Source: Phorcus lineatus
Lineage: Eukaryota > Mollusca > Gastropoda > Trochida > Trochidae
Direction: 5' to 3'
Length of the DNA: 64,000 nucleotides
Assembly: GCA_921293015.1 (NCBI GenBank)
Contig: OV121091.1
Coordinates: 40,904,839-40,968,838 of the forward strand
Both the position numbers and the translations under genes were made by a program. Shown piece by piece: positions 10,740-24,039 of the stretch. Position 1 is the first letter of the stretch; the number at the start of each line of letters is the position of its first letter. Below the pieces are notes generated by a model, which saw only the letters and a program-made list of their open reading frames with translations, ran no database searches and was not told the DNA's origin.

Positions 10740-11400
10740 GCAACACCAAATAAAGAAGCGGCAAACGATGCGACAAATGTCGCAATTATCAAAACAGTTT
10801 CACAAATGTCTGCGCTTCATATCTCTTGACCTATTTGACATTTTTATATATTTTTTCACCATTCTCAAGCACAAAGAATTGTCTTTAATTCAGTGTATAA
10901 AATGCATGTGCGCAGTCAATAATAAATATACTCCGAGTGATGTGACTGGTGTCGCAAATAGAAAAATTATCATAATCTGTTTTCAAATAGTTGAGGGTAT
11001 CCCTCTTTCGTATTTCATATCTTTTGAACGAGTTGGCACATTTTCAGTCTTTTTATTCACAGTCGTAAAGACAATAGATTTATCTTTAATTCCATGTATT
11101 ATTTGTACATGCGCAGCAGGAAATAACGATGCGGCGTGTGACTGCACGCGCCGAGACGATCGGTACAGCAGTAAGCAACGCTGATGCATAGAATACTGGC
11201 ACTCGCATGCTGGTGCTACGGGGGTGCCCAGGGGGTATAACGACACTAATGAGCTTACCGATGCCAGACTGCCCAAGGGAGAATTAGTTCTGGCTAATAA
11301 TCCTGTTATGTCGGAGCATACTCGGGGTACGCCCAACCATCTTTCGCGGCGTATATCTTTTGAACTGGATGGCATATTCTAATACTTTTTTTATCATACA
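10740..11400 (+). repeat. Internal direct repeats right of the transposase (three degenerate units, about 190 bp)
   Basis: Units share TTCATATCTnTTGAnC, a T-rich stretch, GACAAT/CAAAGAAT, TCTTTAATTC, TGTATnAnATGCATGTGCGCAG. Visible around 10815-10920, 11005-11120 and 11345-11405 (partial). They resemble the units left of the transposase and run in the same direction, so they are not transposon ends in the usual inverted sense. Confidence 0.6.
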
Positions 11401-11692
11401 TGTTTGCACGCTCAGAATTAGGGATTTTATTCAGCCGGGAAAAAAGACAATATTTAGATACTTGTAGATATCTAACTAGAGGTCGTATTATAAATAGAAA
11501 TATATCATTGTAAAGAGAAATAATGTATCTTAATTCCATATAAAAGTTTAATTGTGCGAAGATATTTAAGGATTTTCCGTATCTTTAAATAAAGACAATC
11601 TTCAGATTGTAATAGAAATCGTTCTAGGTGAGATAAAAAATTCATTCAAAGTATCAGATAAAGATCGTTCATTTGATTTCAATTTTCATTTG

Positions 11693-13130
11693 AAAACTCT
11701 ATCAACACTTGTTGTATAGCTCACAGGAAACACTAAAAGATTAATGTCTACATTAAATCATAAAGAATTGAAAGGCGAATGACGAATGACGAACTGCGAA
11801 AAGCAAAAAAAATCGCTATTCGTCATTCAAATTTGAAAGGCATAAAAACATTTTGAAAAGTCAGACATTATTTCTATGAATAATCATTGCTTTACATAAG
11901 TAAATATGTGTTTGAAGGATTGCAAGTGTGTATTTTCAATTTTGCACTACTCATATTTTTCCAGAAGAGGTTTTTGTTCTTCTGAGAGACCTCTATTCTA
12001 GGGGGAAATTTTTCTCACTAAAAAGGACAGCACCAGGAGCAAATCCTCGGACTTTTTATTGATGATACAATCAAAGTTAAATGGTTACAAAGCTTGAAAA
12101 CTCCATCAACACTTGTTGTATAGCTCACAGGAAACACTAAAAGATTAATGTCTACATTAAATCATAAAGAATTGAAAGGCGAATGACAAATGACTAACTG
12201 CGAAAAGCAAAAAAAATCGCTATTCGTCATTCAAATTTGAAAGGCAAAAAAACATTTTGAAAAGTCAGACATTATTTCTATGAATAACCATTGCTTTACA
12301 TAAGTAAATATGTGTTTGAAGGATTGCAAGTGTGTATTTTCAATTTTGCACATCTCATATTTTTCCAGAAGTTTTTTTTTGGTTCTTCCGAGAGACCTAT
12401 ATTCTAGGGGGAAATTTTTACCACTAAAAAGGACAGCACTAGGAGCAAATCCTCGGACTTTTTGTTGATGATACAATCAAAGTTAAATGGTTACAAAGCT
12501 TGAAAACTCTATCAACACTTGTTGTATAGCTCACAGGAAACACTAAAAGATTAATGTCTACATTAAATCATAAAGAATTGAAAGGCGAATGACAAATGAC
12601 GAACTGCGAAAAGCAAAAAAAATCGCTATTCGTCATTCAAATTTAAAGGCAAAAAAACATTTTGAAAAGTCAAACAGACATTATTTCTATGAATAATCAT
12701 TGCTTTACATAAAAGAGTATGTGTTTGAAGGATTGCAAGTGTGTATTTTCAATTTTGCACACTTGATATTTTTCCAGAAGAGGTTTTTGTTCTTCCGAGA
12801 GACCTCTATTTTAGGGGGAAATTTTTCCCACTAAAAGGGACAGCACCAGGAGCAAATCCTCGGACTTTTGTTGAAGATTAGGAATATTGTTTGCAAAACA
12901 TTGTTTCTGTTGATCATTTATATTGCACTCAAAAATGAAAGTCGAATGGCAAATTAATTTGCTTTTCGTCATTCAGATATAAGCAAAATATGAAAGACGA
13001 ACAGCAAAATAATTTGCTATTCGTCATTCAGATATCATCAAATATGAAAGACGAAAAGCAAAAAAATTTGCTATTCGTCATTCGAATGACGAATGACGAA
13101 CAGCGAATAACAGTCTAAATTCTGGTCGCC
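11693..13130 (-). repeat. Right terminal inverted repeat with three tandem units
   Basis: Reverse complement of 5441-6884 with few differences. Units end in GCAAATCCTCGGACTTTT near 12055, 12463 and 12868. The open frame at 12231-12476 lies wholly inside the repeat and is not a gene. Confidence 0.9.
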
Positions 13131-13138
13131 GCTAGAGG
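13131..13138. repeat. Right target-site duplication GCTAGAGG
   Basis: Identical to 5433-5440, directly abutting the last base of the right arm. The next bases differ (GACC against GGCG), so the duplication is exactly 8 bp. Confidence 0.9.
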
Positions 13139-16100
13139 GACCTGGGGTTACAATCTATCAAAAGAGTTTACGTCACTTCTGAATCAACCTACCCATTCAG
13201 TATCTCTCAAAATACATGATTTACTGGAAGTGGCGTTACAAATATAATCTCCTCAAATGTCTTCTGAAATTTTAAACATATCAAAATATTAGCAAAAATT
13301 TTAAGATATCTTTAACAAAATCTTTGGTTTCATTCAGCACTTAAGCGGAAAATCGTGAAGTCATAAAATGTGATGTGATGAGCTTTTTTCCCCTTAGCAC
13401 TGTGTCATGTCACATCAATGTCAGCTATGTTTTCAGTGGTGACACTTTAGCGATCCTGTTCAAACGGTATTTATTGTGTGAACATGTTATGCTTGACCAT
13501 ATTGAACTGAATATAGCAACTATATAACAATAACAACTAGAACAGTTATACGTTCGTTGACTATGAAATTATAAATATTGAATTAAATACTAGTAATTTT
13601 GGAAATTTCTTTTTTGCATGAGGGGCGACAGTGTAGCGCATTTTTACTGTTGTGGTGGGTACCGATCGAGCAAAGTTATAACACTAATACTTGTAAAGTC
13701 TTACAGCATGACACAGCTTAGCATCGACCCCGGCCTCATATTCCCGATGCTATGATTGTTTGTATACGACTACGATGTTTACATGTATTCAAATGGATCA
13801 AAGCAGGGTTCGGGACCACTTGAACTTTGTGTCACCCGTGTCCATGAATACGCTGCAGTAGCAGTAGTTACAGAAAATACACTAGTGAGCACAAAAGGAT
13901 AAACAATCGTTTATTCAAGAATGACAGATCTTAGGTTGTGTTGTCTATTTTTGATTATAGTAATGCGACAACTTTATAAAAAAAGTGCGTCATTTAAAAA
14001 AGAAGATATTTCTTAAAAAAAACACTCCGCTGGTGATCAAACGACCTGTATGAATAGAAATGATAAGTAAAGTTAAACCGAACTCATTTACATTACACTA
14101 TACATTCTGAAATTGATATTATGAATAAAAAAAAGCCAAATATTGTCAACAGTATGTTTTGTTAAAAAGACATGTAAATTTTATATGTAAACATTGCAAC
14201 CGTAAGGAATCATTAACATTCTTATATTTTAATTGCAAATATATCAAACGCTAAGCTCGCCAACTTCCTTGTTTCCAAAGACAAGTATGTCGCCGTTTAA
14301 ATTTATCACTGTAGGATGCAGTATGCAAATCGGTGATGGAGTTGATCTAAACTCTCACTTCAACACTTATTATCATCATTAGCAACGTCTTGTTCTTGAA
14401 TGCAATGTTTGTAATTTGCTGAAAATATCTTCACCCTAACCTCTATGCAAATAAAAATGCTATGAATTAAAGAATGAATTGAATATACCACATTTAACAT
14501 TTTAGCTTAGTTGAGTACTCTTTTGAAGAAGTGAATTATAAAATAATGTTCGTGTTTCTCAAAACACTCAAACGGTTGATATATGTTTCAGGGGGAAACT
14601 CACGGGTTTAAATATATCAAAAGCGAAATATGCCGTTGATAAGTATATATATGCAGCTGATTTACAAATCAGGACAGATAACCCAGACATACAATGATAA
14701 AGCTGTAAAGACGTTTTCAAAACACTGTCTAAGCAAGGTGAAACAAACATTCTTGAGTGTGATTTATGGGCATTTTCTCTTTGGTTTATGTTTGGCTTTG
14801 CCAGTGATAGTCTTAACCAAGAAAACGGTCTACTAGTCACAACATCAGCTGCAACTGCAGTCACATGCGTGTTGTTAACATACTGGAAATCAATGGAAGC
14901 ATGAAGTCAAGAGCAGCGACGTACTGAAATTAGATTCTGACATTGTTTAAAATTGAATGGTTTACCAGTTCTAATTTATTTAGTAAAATACAAGCCATTT
15001 AATAGTGAAGCATTGGGATATAAGTTGCTGGCTATTGGTGCCTGTGGTTCCGAAAACCAAATTGAAGTCGACCCCAAGGCGCGCATGCTTAGTCCTTGGT
15101 AGATACGTGTGGTACCGAAAATAATAATGATATGTCGATATTTCGACATCAGCTGATATTGGAAGAAAATAATAATATAATATAATAATTGACTTAATGA
15201 CAATGCATTATATAACTTGCTTAGTATTGGTCCAATGTGGAAATTGTCTGGGTGTCCAGGTGCCCCTTTCTGTTTAAAGATATCATGAGAAAGCTTAGTC
15301 TATTCTCGCATCCAGTGCGAGTCTCTGGTCATTTGAACCATGTACTATTGAATATATTGTAAACATATCTGCACGAGATAATTTCCACTCGATTTCATCT
15401 AATTTACTTATATTCATTGATGACACGTAAAAACCATGTATACCTCATTGCTATGTACATAACATCAAAATTGAGAGAGTTACTTAATGCGTACCCGTGT
15501 GTAACAATGTATACAGTTTCAAACTGCATAACATAACATCTGGTAAATAAACAGGATTATTCACACTTCTGTAGTGTTATGGTTGGTGTATCTTTTCTAG
15601 TAAAATTTACATATAATACTGTGTTAAACTCATTGGCAGTTGTGTCTTTATCGATGTTAAGGTTCCCCATTGAAATATACCAAATAATTCCATACTTCAT
15701 ATCTTTAGAATGATGACCAAGATGATTTCACCAAATACAGATGTTCAGTGTCAGATGAGCACCACAACTGCAGTTAGTTTTCAAGATGAACGTGTTTTGA
15801 GATGAAACCCAAATAAACCATCCATCTGTCTGTCTGTTATCCCAAACACCTGTTGTTTAAATCAGAACCATATATTCCAGCCTGTGCAGCAGTGCGGTTA
15901 ATTAAACCCCTGTTTCCAAGATTAACATGAATTATCTTGCTTAACTCACTGTGAGCTGAGGCGTCAAGCAACTGTCTACAGCTATCAAGAATACAGAGCC
16001 ATGCCAAATGTTGATTTATCTTATTTCCAAGTATAACCATAGTAATGATTGGTTGTTCATAATATAATCGATTATACTGTCTGTATTTCACATTTATCTA

Positions 16101-16619
16101 TTTCATTTAGCAATTTATCATATATCATTTTAGGCAAGTCTTACTAATTAAGATGTTTTCGAATAACAGTTTGTTGCACTCTCATAAAAACAAGATGATC
16201 AATTTTGCTGCAGTGCAATGTGCAGCGAAATTCTGACCTTAGATTATTGAACTTGGTTGTGCTCACGTTGACAATTCAAGATAAAATTCAGAGCTTCATG
16301 TGACCCAGCCGACAATGGCAATCACAGCCATTTTGAAATGTGTCTTTGATAAAACATAAAAACAAATGTGTCTCGTTGCTGACTGTTATATTCTACTCAA
16401 GTACAAGAACAGGTATCGAACTGTGCGTTTTATGGTATCGCTACATGGACTTATGTTTTAAGGATAATTTATTCCTACGCTTACTTTTGGTTTGGAGTTT
16501 CATCATATCCTTTTGTGAACTCATTGCTGAAATGATTTATTCTACACTAGTCAAAACTAGTAGCGGAATCACCTGATGTTCACGTACCAGATTGTGTAGC
16601 AAGCATTAACAGTGGAGAT
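13139..16619. other. Gene-poor AT-rich stretch
   Basis: No supported exon. Contains a short (AATA/TAATA)n-like run near 15166-15190. The small ORFs (14568-14864, 14976-15203, 15837-16091, 16340-16576) have no start context, conserved motif or splice partner that I recognise. Confidence 0.5.
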
Positions 16620-17059
16620 GATTGAAGGCGGGTATGTCAGAAGGTATGTAACACGTATTAACTTTGTAGGTGCGAGCAGGAGAACACGACGGTTCTGAAC
16701 GCTCTAACCCCTTTCACCGCTCATTACTTGAGAAAACATGCTGCACTGGCGAACAAATTGAAGCTTTACGATTCCATCTCCCATCGGAGGATAGCACACT
16801 CTGGCAATCTGTCGGCAGAGAACGGTGTAGTCTCTCTTCTCATTGACTAATGCGCCTGCGCACAAGGCAGACTAACACGGAAGTAGTGTATGCATAATGT
16901 GCGGTCTGCACTTCTCAAACTTTATTTCATATTTCTATACTTTGGTGTAAGAGACAGAATCTGATGACATAGCCTGGATATACCAGTGGAGGGGCATGCT
17001 TACCTGTGTCTGTCTGTCTGTCTAGAGGTGTGTCCGGTAGTCTGTGTGATGTCTTGGAC
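16620..17059 (+). promoter_or_regulatory. Putative promoter and 5'-UTR of the signal-peptide exon
   Basis: This stretch is less AT-rich than its surroundings (for example CTAATGCGCCTGCGCACAAGG near 16848) and directly precedes a signal-peptide exon with a strong donor. A (GTCT)n-like run lies at about 17003-17024. Neither a TATA box nor an initiator could be fixed. Inference from position only. Confidence 0.35.
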
Positions 17060-17159
17060 ATGTCGATCATTTCAAGAATTCCTACAACTTCTCATCTCCT
17101 GAATTCCTATTGGAAATGTTTACCTGTGCTTCTTATTCTGATGGTGACGTCACGTAGTG
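17060..17159 (+). CDS. Signal-peptide exon of a secreted or membrane protein, ends in phase 1
   Basis: ATG at 17060 opens 33 codons: a polar start (MSIISRIPTTSHLL), then the hydrophobic core CLPVLLILMV and a small/polar end (TSRS), one base short of the donor G/GTGAGT at 17160. This is the form of a secretory signal exon joined in phase 1 to extracellular modules. The first exon downstream on this strand that I can support begins in phase 1 at 60700 (LDLa), so they may belong together across an intron of about 43.5 kb. The mature N-terminus is unknown. Alternative: a chance ORF, made less likely by the donor placed just after the hydrophobic core. Confidence 0.6.
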
Positions 17160-20100
17160 GTGAGTTCGTCTATATAATATTAATGTTCATATATTTAGAG
17201 GTACTTTTACACGGGTTAACAGAGAATGGTGTAAACACGTTTATCATCTTATGTTTATGTGTATAAATGATTGTTTTAAGAATTTTCTTATCAAACGCTA
17301 TCTCATATCATCCACTTATGTGTTTTAACGATTTGATACATGGCGTAAAATGTGATTTGAATACCAATATCTTATCTTCATGTCAATTTATCTTTCATCA
17401 CATGAAAAAGTTCCAGTGTCGATTGCACGTATTCCAACGTGATTAAGTAATTATAGATAGTAAGAGATCAAGAACATGTCTATTTCCTTGAATACTGTTT
17501 TATGTATCATTAAATCTATGGATACTAATTAGAAAATATCAAAAGTGTAAGAGGGCAAAAGCTTCTTTCAGTTAAACATCCGTGGTTCAAACGTCACTAC
17601 GTAACGTGTTTCACGTTCAGGAGCTGGTAACTTGAACGTTCTGTAGTAAGGAAGTCGCGGATCGGGTTTGCCATTAATAATTATCTGACATATGTTGAAT
17701 TTTTTAAATTCAAAAAGATAAACCAACTATTTAGTTCATGGTTCAGACATAAATGTGACTTTCATTACGTTTCAAAATATGGTATATAAACCATTCCAAC
17801 GGTAAATGAGGCGAAAACGTCATTGCTTCTCCATGTATACAACCTTCACGAATATTACTTATATAAAAAAATAGCTCTAATTAAAAGTAATATCCTGTCA
17901 AGAGTTTTTGAGAAACGAATCAGATATCAGATGGAATTGTATTTTCTTGATGCATCATTCTGCATAAATGTTGATTAGGTCAGTACCAACTGCAATATTC
18001 TTCAACCCTTCAAAGTGGTAAAACATACTGACGCATATGTTCTTGATGTCGAAAACATTTATCATTCATTTCCATACACATTCATGGACTATGTATTTAA
18101 ATGAAGAGGATGTTCTTTAGCTTGCAACATAACCTACAGTTAATGCAAATGAGATCATTATTGAGAAACTAATTAACTTCGGCTTTTTTATTTGTGTGGT
18201 TCGCATAAGAAGCTAGATACAAAACTCATTTCATATCCATCGGTTCCAAAGCATTAAGAGTAAATTGAAGGGTATTGGCTCTCGTACATGTAACATTGGT
18301 ACATTACACCTAGAGCTCTGTTAATGAGGCCAGTATAAGAAAACATTATTCGCTTTATGAAGAACGAATAGCAATTATATAAGTTAATCATTAAACGTTG
18401 ATGGATTCATATATAGGCGTATTTTAAAGACGTTTACACTTTGATATGTGTTCTGAAGTATTTCCTTTCATTTTGTGTATGTTCTAAAATCGGTTTTGAA
18501 ACAAGAAAGACAACCAATATTTTAGGTAGACAAGGTCAGTCAGTATTAAGAAAACATCATTAGTTCCGGCCTCTTAAACCAGAAGACCATCTGTTGTGTG
18601 TTTATCCACCTGACACGCTCGTCAGCGTGTATCTGTATGTGATTACTCGCTTCCTACTCACCAAGCTACATGTTACAAATATTATCAACCATGGACTTCA
18701 TTGGATATGTTAATTTGATGGATCACTGGATTTGTGTTACTGGAGAAATGTGATTATGACACATTTACTATCAATGTTTGGTTGTTTGATAACGTAGAAC
18801 ATTATCCTACAGACGCCGAAATGAGGACTCGTAACTTGTTGATGCATGAACTTAATAGTAACGCATTTCATATTTTAATGTTTAACATTTATCCTGAATT
18901 ATTGTTAACAATTCTTCATAATCATCATCATCAAATATTTCTGGCCGGTCCAAAGCGATGTAAACAGCCAGAGCAATCAAATTACTAAATCAACGAATTT
19001 TGACCAAAACAATATTTGTTAGAAAATCAAGGTTTTAAACATAAAACATAATTTATGTTATGAATGAGGTATCCATCTCTAATGATTTGGGAAAAATGCC
19101 CCTCATACTATAAACATACTATATATTTTAGTATCTTAGTCTTTATGCAATCACTGAGAGATAAGGTAACCAACATACAGGAAGAGGCGAATCAGCAATT
19201 GTAATTACCTGGAACAGATGTAGCGTATCGAGCAGGGGGAGATAATTCGGCTGTGTTTACTCCCGGTGAGAGAACACTGAGCTTATTACCCTCCAATAAT
19301 GAGGTTTTACCTGTGTTTCGTACCTGATAATGAGGTTTTACCTGAGTAAGTTGCCTTAAGATAATGAGACGCTGCCTGCATCTTGGCAATCAGTTTCATT
19401 ACCTGGTCGTGCGTTTGATCTATTTGTTAACCTTCCAGCACGTACTCATTAAGACATAACCTGTTCTGAAGATGGTTAGGAATGTAAGAAATAGATGTGT
19501 AACCTCGAATAGCTTCTGTCATGTTAAATGATGTATTAGAGAAGAATTAAAACTCGCTGCGCTTAATCTTTTCAATTAAGTTTGTAAGCTCAAGAAAACA
19601 AACAAAGCTTAAAGCACCTGTGAATATTGAGTTGTTTAACCAGCTCGGGGTGTGTGGATTCGTGTGAGGTTGATATATATAGTTCTTCCAGTAGATATAT
19701 ACAATGATTTTTCTTCAAACATGTTTTATTTTCTTAACTATGTAGTCATCATTTGTCTATCGAATGATACAGATATCTGAAGTGTGTTTATGTATATAAA
19801 AGAAGCAACCCAGGGCTTGACGATAGGGCATTCTAATCACTAAATGGCATTGTACTCACTGTTGATGAATTATACGTAAGATTTACATGTCAAGTTCCAT
19901 TTGACTTAATCTGCCTAGACTACACACCGGCATGTAATATATCTGTCCTTAACATTTCTCAATGCAAGTTTGACCAAATACAAGTACATTCAACTGATAG
20001 ATTAAAGATTTATATAGCCATAGAACTGGTTCTCTGATCTTATTCACTTGAATACGTGAATAGAGTTTGTTGAACGTGTTAGATATGATCGTTATATTTG

Positions 20101-22300
20101 TTTTAGGTAAAAAAACCAAAATCATGCACCTATCAGCCAATGATCAATTGCTTAATCTCCACCGATCCTGGTGTTCTGAACTGGTATTCGTTAAGCACGT
20201 AACTTGAGCCCAACCAGTGGGAACAGGGCAACATGAACCATACAGGTTCTCGTGTCTCTAAATGATTGATAATTAAAATGGACTAAAATACTTTTGATTT
20301 ACTCCCTTACTAGTCACTTACAAAATATGTCATAGGTAATTTGATTTTATTCGAGTGTTTCTTTACTACCTGGTGAATGTTACCTTCAATGTTAAGTTAA
20401 CGGCGAGCAAATCAATCTCTCCCAATTAAGAGCTTGAGAAGTATTTACTTACCTTATTATTAACTTAACTATATATGAATATCGTTAAAAAAAATGTATG
20501 TGCACGCATCGTCACTCATTCCTAAGCAACCATAAGGTAAGGAGAGGATGCCTCAGCTAATGATTTAATGTTATGAAAATGATATGAATACATAACAATA
20601 TGTATCTATGTGAATACATAGGTACCGAGTTCTAGAGTTTTATATGGTATAACTTTCTTTGACGACGGCGTCTGTATTCGCAAACAAACATAACAATGAT
20701 GCAATAAAGAAGTTGTCAATCAATAGAACTCAAAAGATTTACGCGACATGATTTTCCTTTAAACTTACAAGGGATTATTTTTATAACTCCATTACAAATC
20801 AAATTGGAAGTGCTTAGCGTTTGTGAGACAATTTAAAGTTCCAGACACCATGAAACAGAAATGAGGTAATCTAAACTATCCCGGTACATATTTTACCAGA
20901 ACGCAGCCAAATATACATAAGGCCATTAAGTCATATGAGGAAATTGTTTAAACAGACCGACATTGCTTTCGGGCCAAGTATAAAGGTAGCTTTTGGTTAA
21001 ACGATAATTTGCTCAAGTATGTTTGACATATTTTCAAAAATGAATTTAAAATATGTACAGAAATACCTCTAGAGTGTTCATGTTTTAGAGAGCTCTTTGT
21101 TTTTCGAATCAGTATTATGACCACAAAATGAAATTAAAACTGATCGAATGGATAACTTTTTAAAAATTCTCTATAAACTGTCTCTCTAAGAAGTGAAGTA
21201 ACTATTGATATATTAGAATACATTTTCGGCAGGACATATATATGTCAGAGGCGATTCCAGGGGCGACTCCGCGTTTGAAGAGTTCTTAAACGTTAGCCTG
21301 GTGAACCCCAAGATCATTTTAATGATTGTTCCTGGTTGAGTAATACAGACACTGACACAATTTTTGACTTTTGTGTTTTTAAGATTTCAAACTTGCCAAT
21401 GTCAAATAAGTGAAAGCAAGCATTTTCATGGCAATTAAATCTTTTTCATCATCACTGCAGTATATGAACAACATGCTTCTTTCAAAATTATTAATAATAG
21501 TTTTGTTTCATTATTAGTTGCTTGGACATTGTCAATTTATTTGCATACATTCGTTATGATTTACATGCACTCGAATAAGACGTATTTCAATTTCAAGGTT
21601 TGCTTTTCTATTTCCTTTTTAATGAACCCATGTCAAACTGTCGTTCACGCATAAAAAATAGAACATCCGCGTGTTTCCTTGATAGGGAAATACAAACTGG
21701 CGTGTTTCTGTTACATAGATCAGTGTTGCTATCTTCAAAACGGCATAAAACTATGTAAGTTGGCACGCACACTTGGAAGTAAGGCAAGTGTTAGACATGT
21801 CAATGTGTCACTGTCAGCTATATTCAAGAACAATTATTTCTCACTATACCTGTCAAAGGGTCAGAGTTATACCAAACTATTGTTAAAATTAGAGTCCAAA
21901 TGATGCAAACAGTACCTAATGTTGTTTACACAAGAACAAGACCTCTGTGTTCTGGCGTATCGATCAGCTGTACCAACTTACACAAGGATCTATATGCGGC
22001 TACTAAGATACATAAGGTGATACATATCGCTTTTCAGTTTGAATTGATTGGGTTTAAAATCTTTCACATACATGTCCATTATAACGTGAAGTTGAAAAAA
22101 AAAAGATCACATGCATAATATTGGTCATTTTGATCAGATGGCAGTAAATGAAACTGTCAGTATGCTTTATATTGATAAACCTTTGGTATAGTTGCTCAAT
22201 TTTCAATAGGAAATTGGGCGTTGGTTTTTGAGATAAGATACCATCAGCAAGAACCCGTTCGGTTTTTATGAAAATAGTAAAACGTTGAAGATCCATTCAT
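17160..22300. other. Presumed intron, no exon recognised
   Basis: AT-rich with scattered short ORFs lacking recognisable features. A small local duplication of ATAATGAGGTTTTACCTG lies near 19299-19345. No mobile element fragment identified. Confidence 0.5.
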
Positions 22301-22311
22301 ACCACTAACCT

Positions 22312-22486
22312 CCCCAAGAAGCAAAAGTACGGTGTTCTGTATGACAGTGTTGCTGCTGTGTTTACATTTTTGCATGTTTTATCCCATGTCGAGGATGCTA
22401 TAGTGGTGCAGGTGCCAGGAACATAACTTCCCTTATCACATAGACCGCTGTAGCACAGCTTCCAGGCACACAGGACATACCAATCT
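22312..22486 (-). other. Cys-rich open frame, possible orphan exon
   Basis: Read on the minus strand, an open frame just after a stop runs WKLCYSGLCDKGSYVPGTC, TTIASSTWDKTC and later TPYFCFLGR, followed by a donor-like GAG/GTTAGT at about 22310. The spaced cysteines and GSYVPGTC resemble TNFR- or EGF-like modules, but I cannot name a family. No clear acceptor or neighbouring exons are visible. It may be an exon relic carried by a repeat. Confidence 0.3.
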
Positions 22487-23013
22487 CATGATGACGTCCT
22501 GATGTATTCTAAAGTATATTGCCCTTATCTCTTGGTGTACCAAAGGTATAAACAAGGGAAATGTTGAAACATGTTTCACATCAGATGTGCTATGTTAAGT
22601 TCTCTTAATTTTTGTATTTGTTGCTTACAAGAATGAAAAGCAAAGAAACTTTAGTTAGTTTATTTCACAATTTGAAACTAGAATCTCATGACGATTTAAT
22701 CTTTTAACAATTATTGTGTTATAAATCAATGATAATAATTAGTGTTTTCAATTTCTCAAATGTATTCATTTCAGTCACCAAGTAAATGCTATACAAGTGG
22801 TAATTCAATTTTGAACAACTGATAAACTTTTTGTAATAATTGTATATGTCTGTGTAATATGTGCACCATTGTGGTTTTACTTCGGTAGATTAAAAAAAAA
22901 AAAAGTTGAGAACTTAGTTGCTAGAGTATTTTCCTTTACTATGTTCGTAGTCTTCCGTCTTAGGGTAATGAATATTATCAATGTTTCTTTTTATAATTTG
23001 CATTTCGAAGTAT
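22487..23013. other. AT-rich spacer with a short poly-A run
   Basis: A run of 13 A lies at about 22892-22904. It is on the strand opposite to the L1-like fragment that follows, so it is not obviously that element's tail. Confidence 0.4.
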
Positions 23014-24030
23014 CTATGTATCTATAGTATCAGGATGTCTTGAACAGAAATCACATAGGTCAGACTTCAAATATCCAATTTTGTAAAGTCGAGTATTTGT
23101 TGGTAGGATATGGTGTAGAATTTTGTATTGAAACCATTGTATATTTGTATGGGTGGTGCATCTGAAAGGTATCTTGTTGTATTTGTTCCATGCTATATCA
23201 GGAATGTTATCTTGTAATTCGATATTCCACTTGTTGACATGATGATTTTTTATGCATTGACTCTGAATAAGGATTGAATAATAGTGTCTGGATCCTTTGT
23301 TTTCTTTGCAGAGATGTTTTATATTAAGAGGAAAAGTTGGTAGTTCTAACTTTTTTACTTGCGTAAATCCCCTTGATTTTATGTATGCTTTTATTGCTTG
23401 AATCAAGCCATAATAGAGAATAAAGTTTGTATTAATATCATATATTTTCTTAAATTCTATAAAGTCTAGAAAACAGTCGTTCTCATCCAAAAGGTCATTT
23501 ATAAAGTGAATTCCCTTGGAGTTCCAGTCTGGGTAATAGATAGTTTGTTTACCAATCATAATGTTTGAGTTGTGCCATATTGTTTCATTAGGAATGTCTG
23601 TAACTGCTTGGGATGAGATATTTTTTACAAAGTCAAGCCAAGATGATACTAAGTCTATGTAGAACGGATTTCTAATATTTTTCGTGATTTCGTTCTTTAA
23701 ATGATGACAATTAAGTTCTAAAATGTCCATTGAATTGATTTTGGGCAGGTTCATTTCAATTAAATTAGACCAAGATGTTGGTTTCTTATAGTAACGTCTA
23801 AGGACGGATAGCTTTTGCGCTTGGATAATTTCTTTTATCTTTGGAACATTGAAACCTCCGTCATCTGTATTGCAGATAACGTGGCCTCTTTTTATTTTAT
23901 CAGGTTTATTTTTCCAAATGAATTTGAAACATTTGCTTTGGAAATCTTTAATGACGTTTTCAGGTGGGTTTGGGATTGTTGTCCCACAGTGAGACACGAC
24001 TTGATAGACTTGGGTTATCCACTTGGGCAA
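23014..24030 (-). mobile_element. L1-like non-LTR retrotransposon ORF2 fragment, C-terminal domain
   Basis: Non-LTR ORF2 proteins carry endonuclease and reverse transcriptase, followed by a long C-terminal region. This 338-codon open frame starts at LLPKWITQVYQ, includes FIWKNKP (matching the LKFIWNxKxP motif of L1-type elements), DDGGFNVP, the WFQYKILHHILPTN and LYKIG motifs, and CDFCSRHPDTI, which begins the terminal CCHC-type finger. The frame meets a stop (TAA) just upstream of the first motif and a stop just after CDFC, where HLFxxC should follow, so both ends are truncated. The long intact reading frame means insertion or truncation was fairly recent. Confidence 0.85.
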
Positions 24031-24039
24031 GAGACGTAG

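Larger units (their letters stand above)
5441..13130. mobile_element. Fold-back-like DNA transposon with 1.44-kb terminal inverted repeats and 8-bp target duplication
   Basis: Both ends begin GGCGACCAGAATTTAGACTG in inverted orientation and are flanked by the same 8 bases, GCTAGAGG (5433-5440 and 13131-13138). Each arm contains about 260 bp of tip and three tandem units of about 408 bp. The arms differ at only about three sites in the outer 400 bases as read by eye, so the insertion is young. The interior (6885-11692) carries a piggyBac-type transposase pseudogene and direct-repeat arrays. An 8-bp duplication fits hAT- or P/Foldback-type movement, not piggyBac (TTAA). The gene is therefore either a captured passenger, a nested insertion, or evidence of an unusual system. 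Confidence 0.88.

Noticed and set aside
12231-12476. 81-aa frame on the minus strand
   Set aside because: Falls entirely in the tandem unit of the right arm; the other units do not keep it open.
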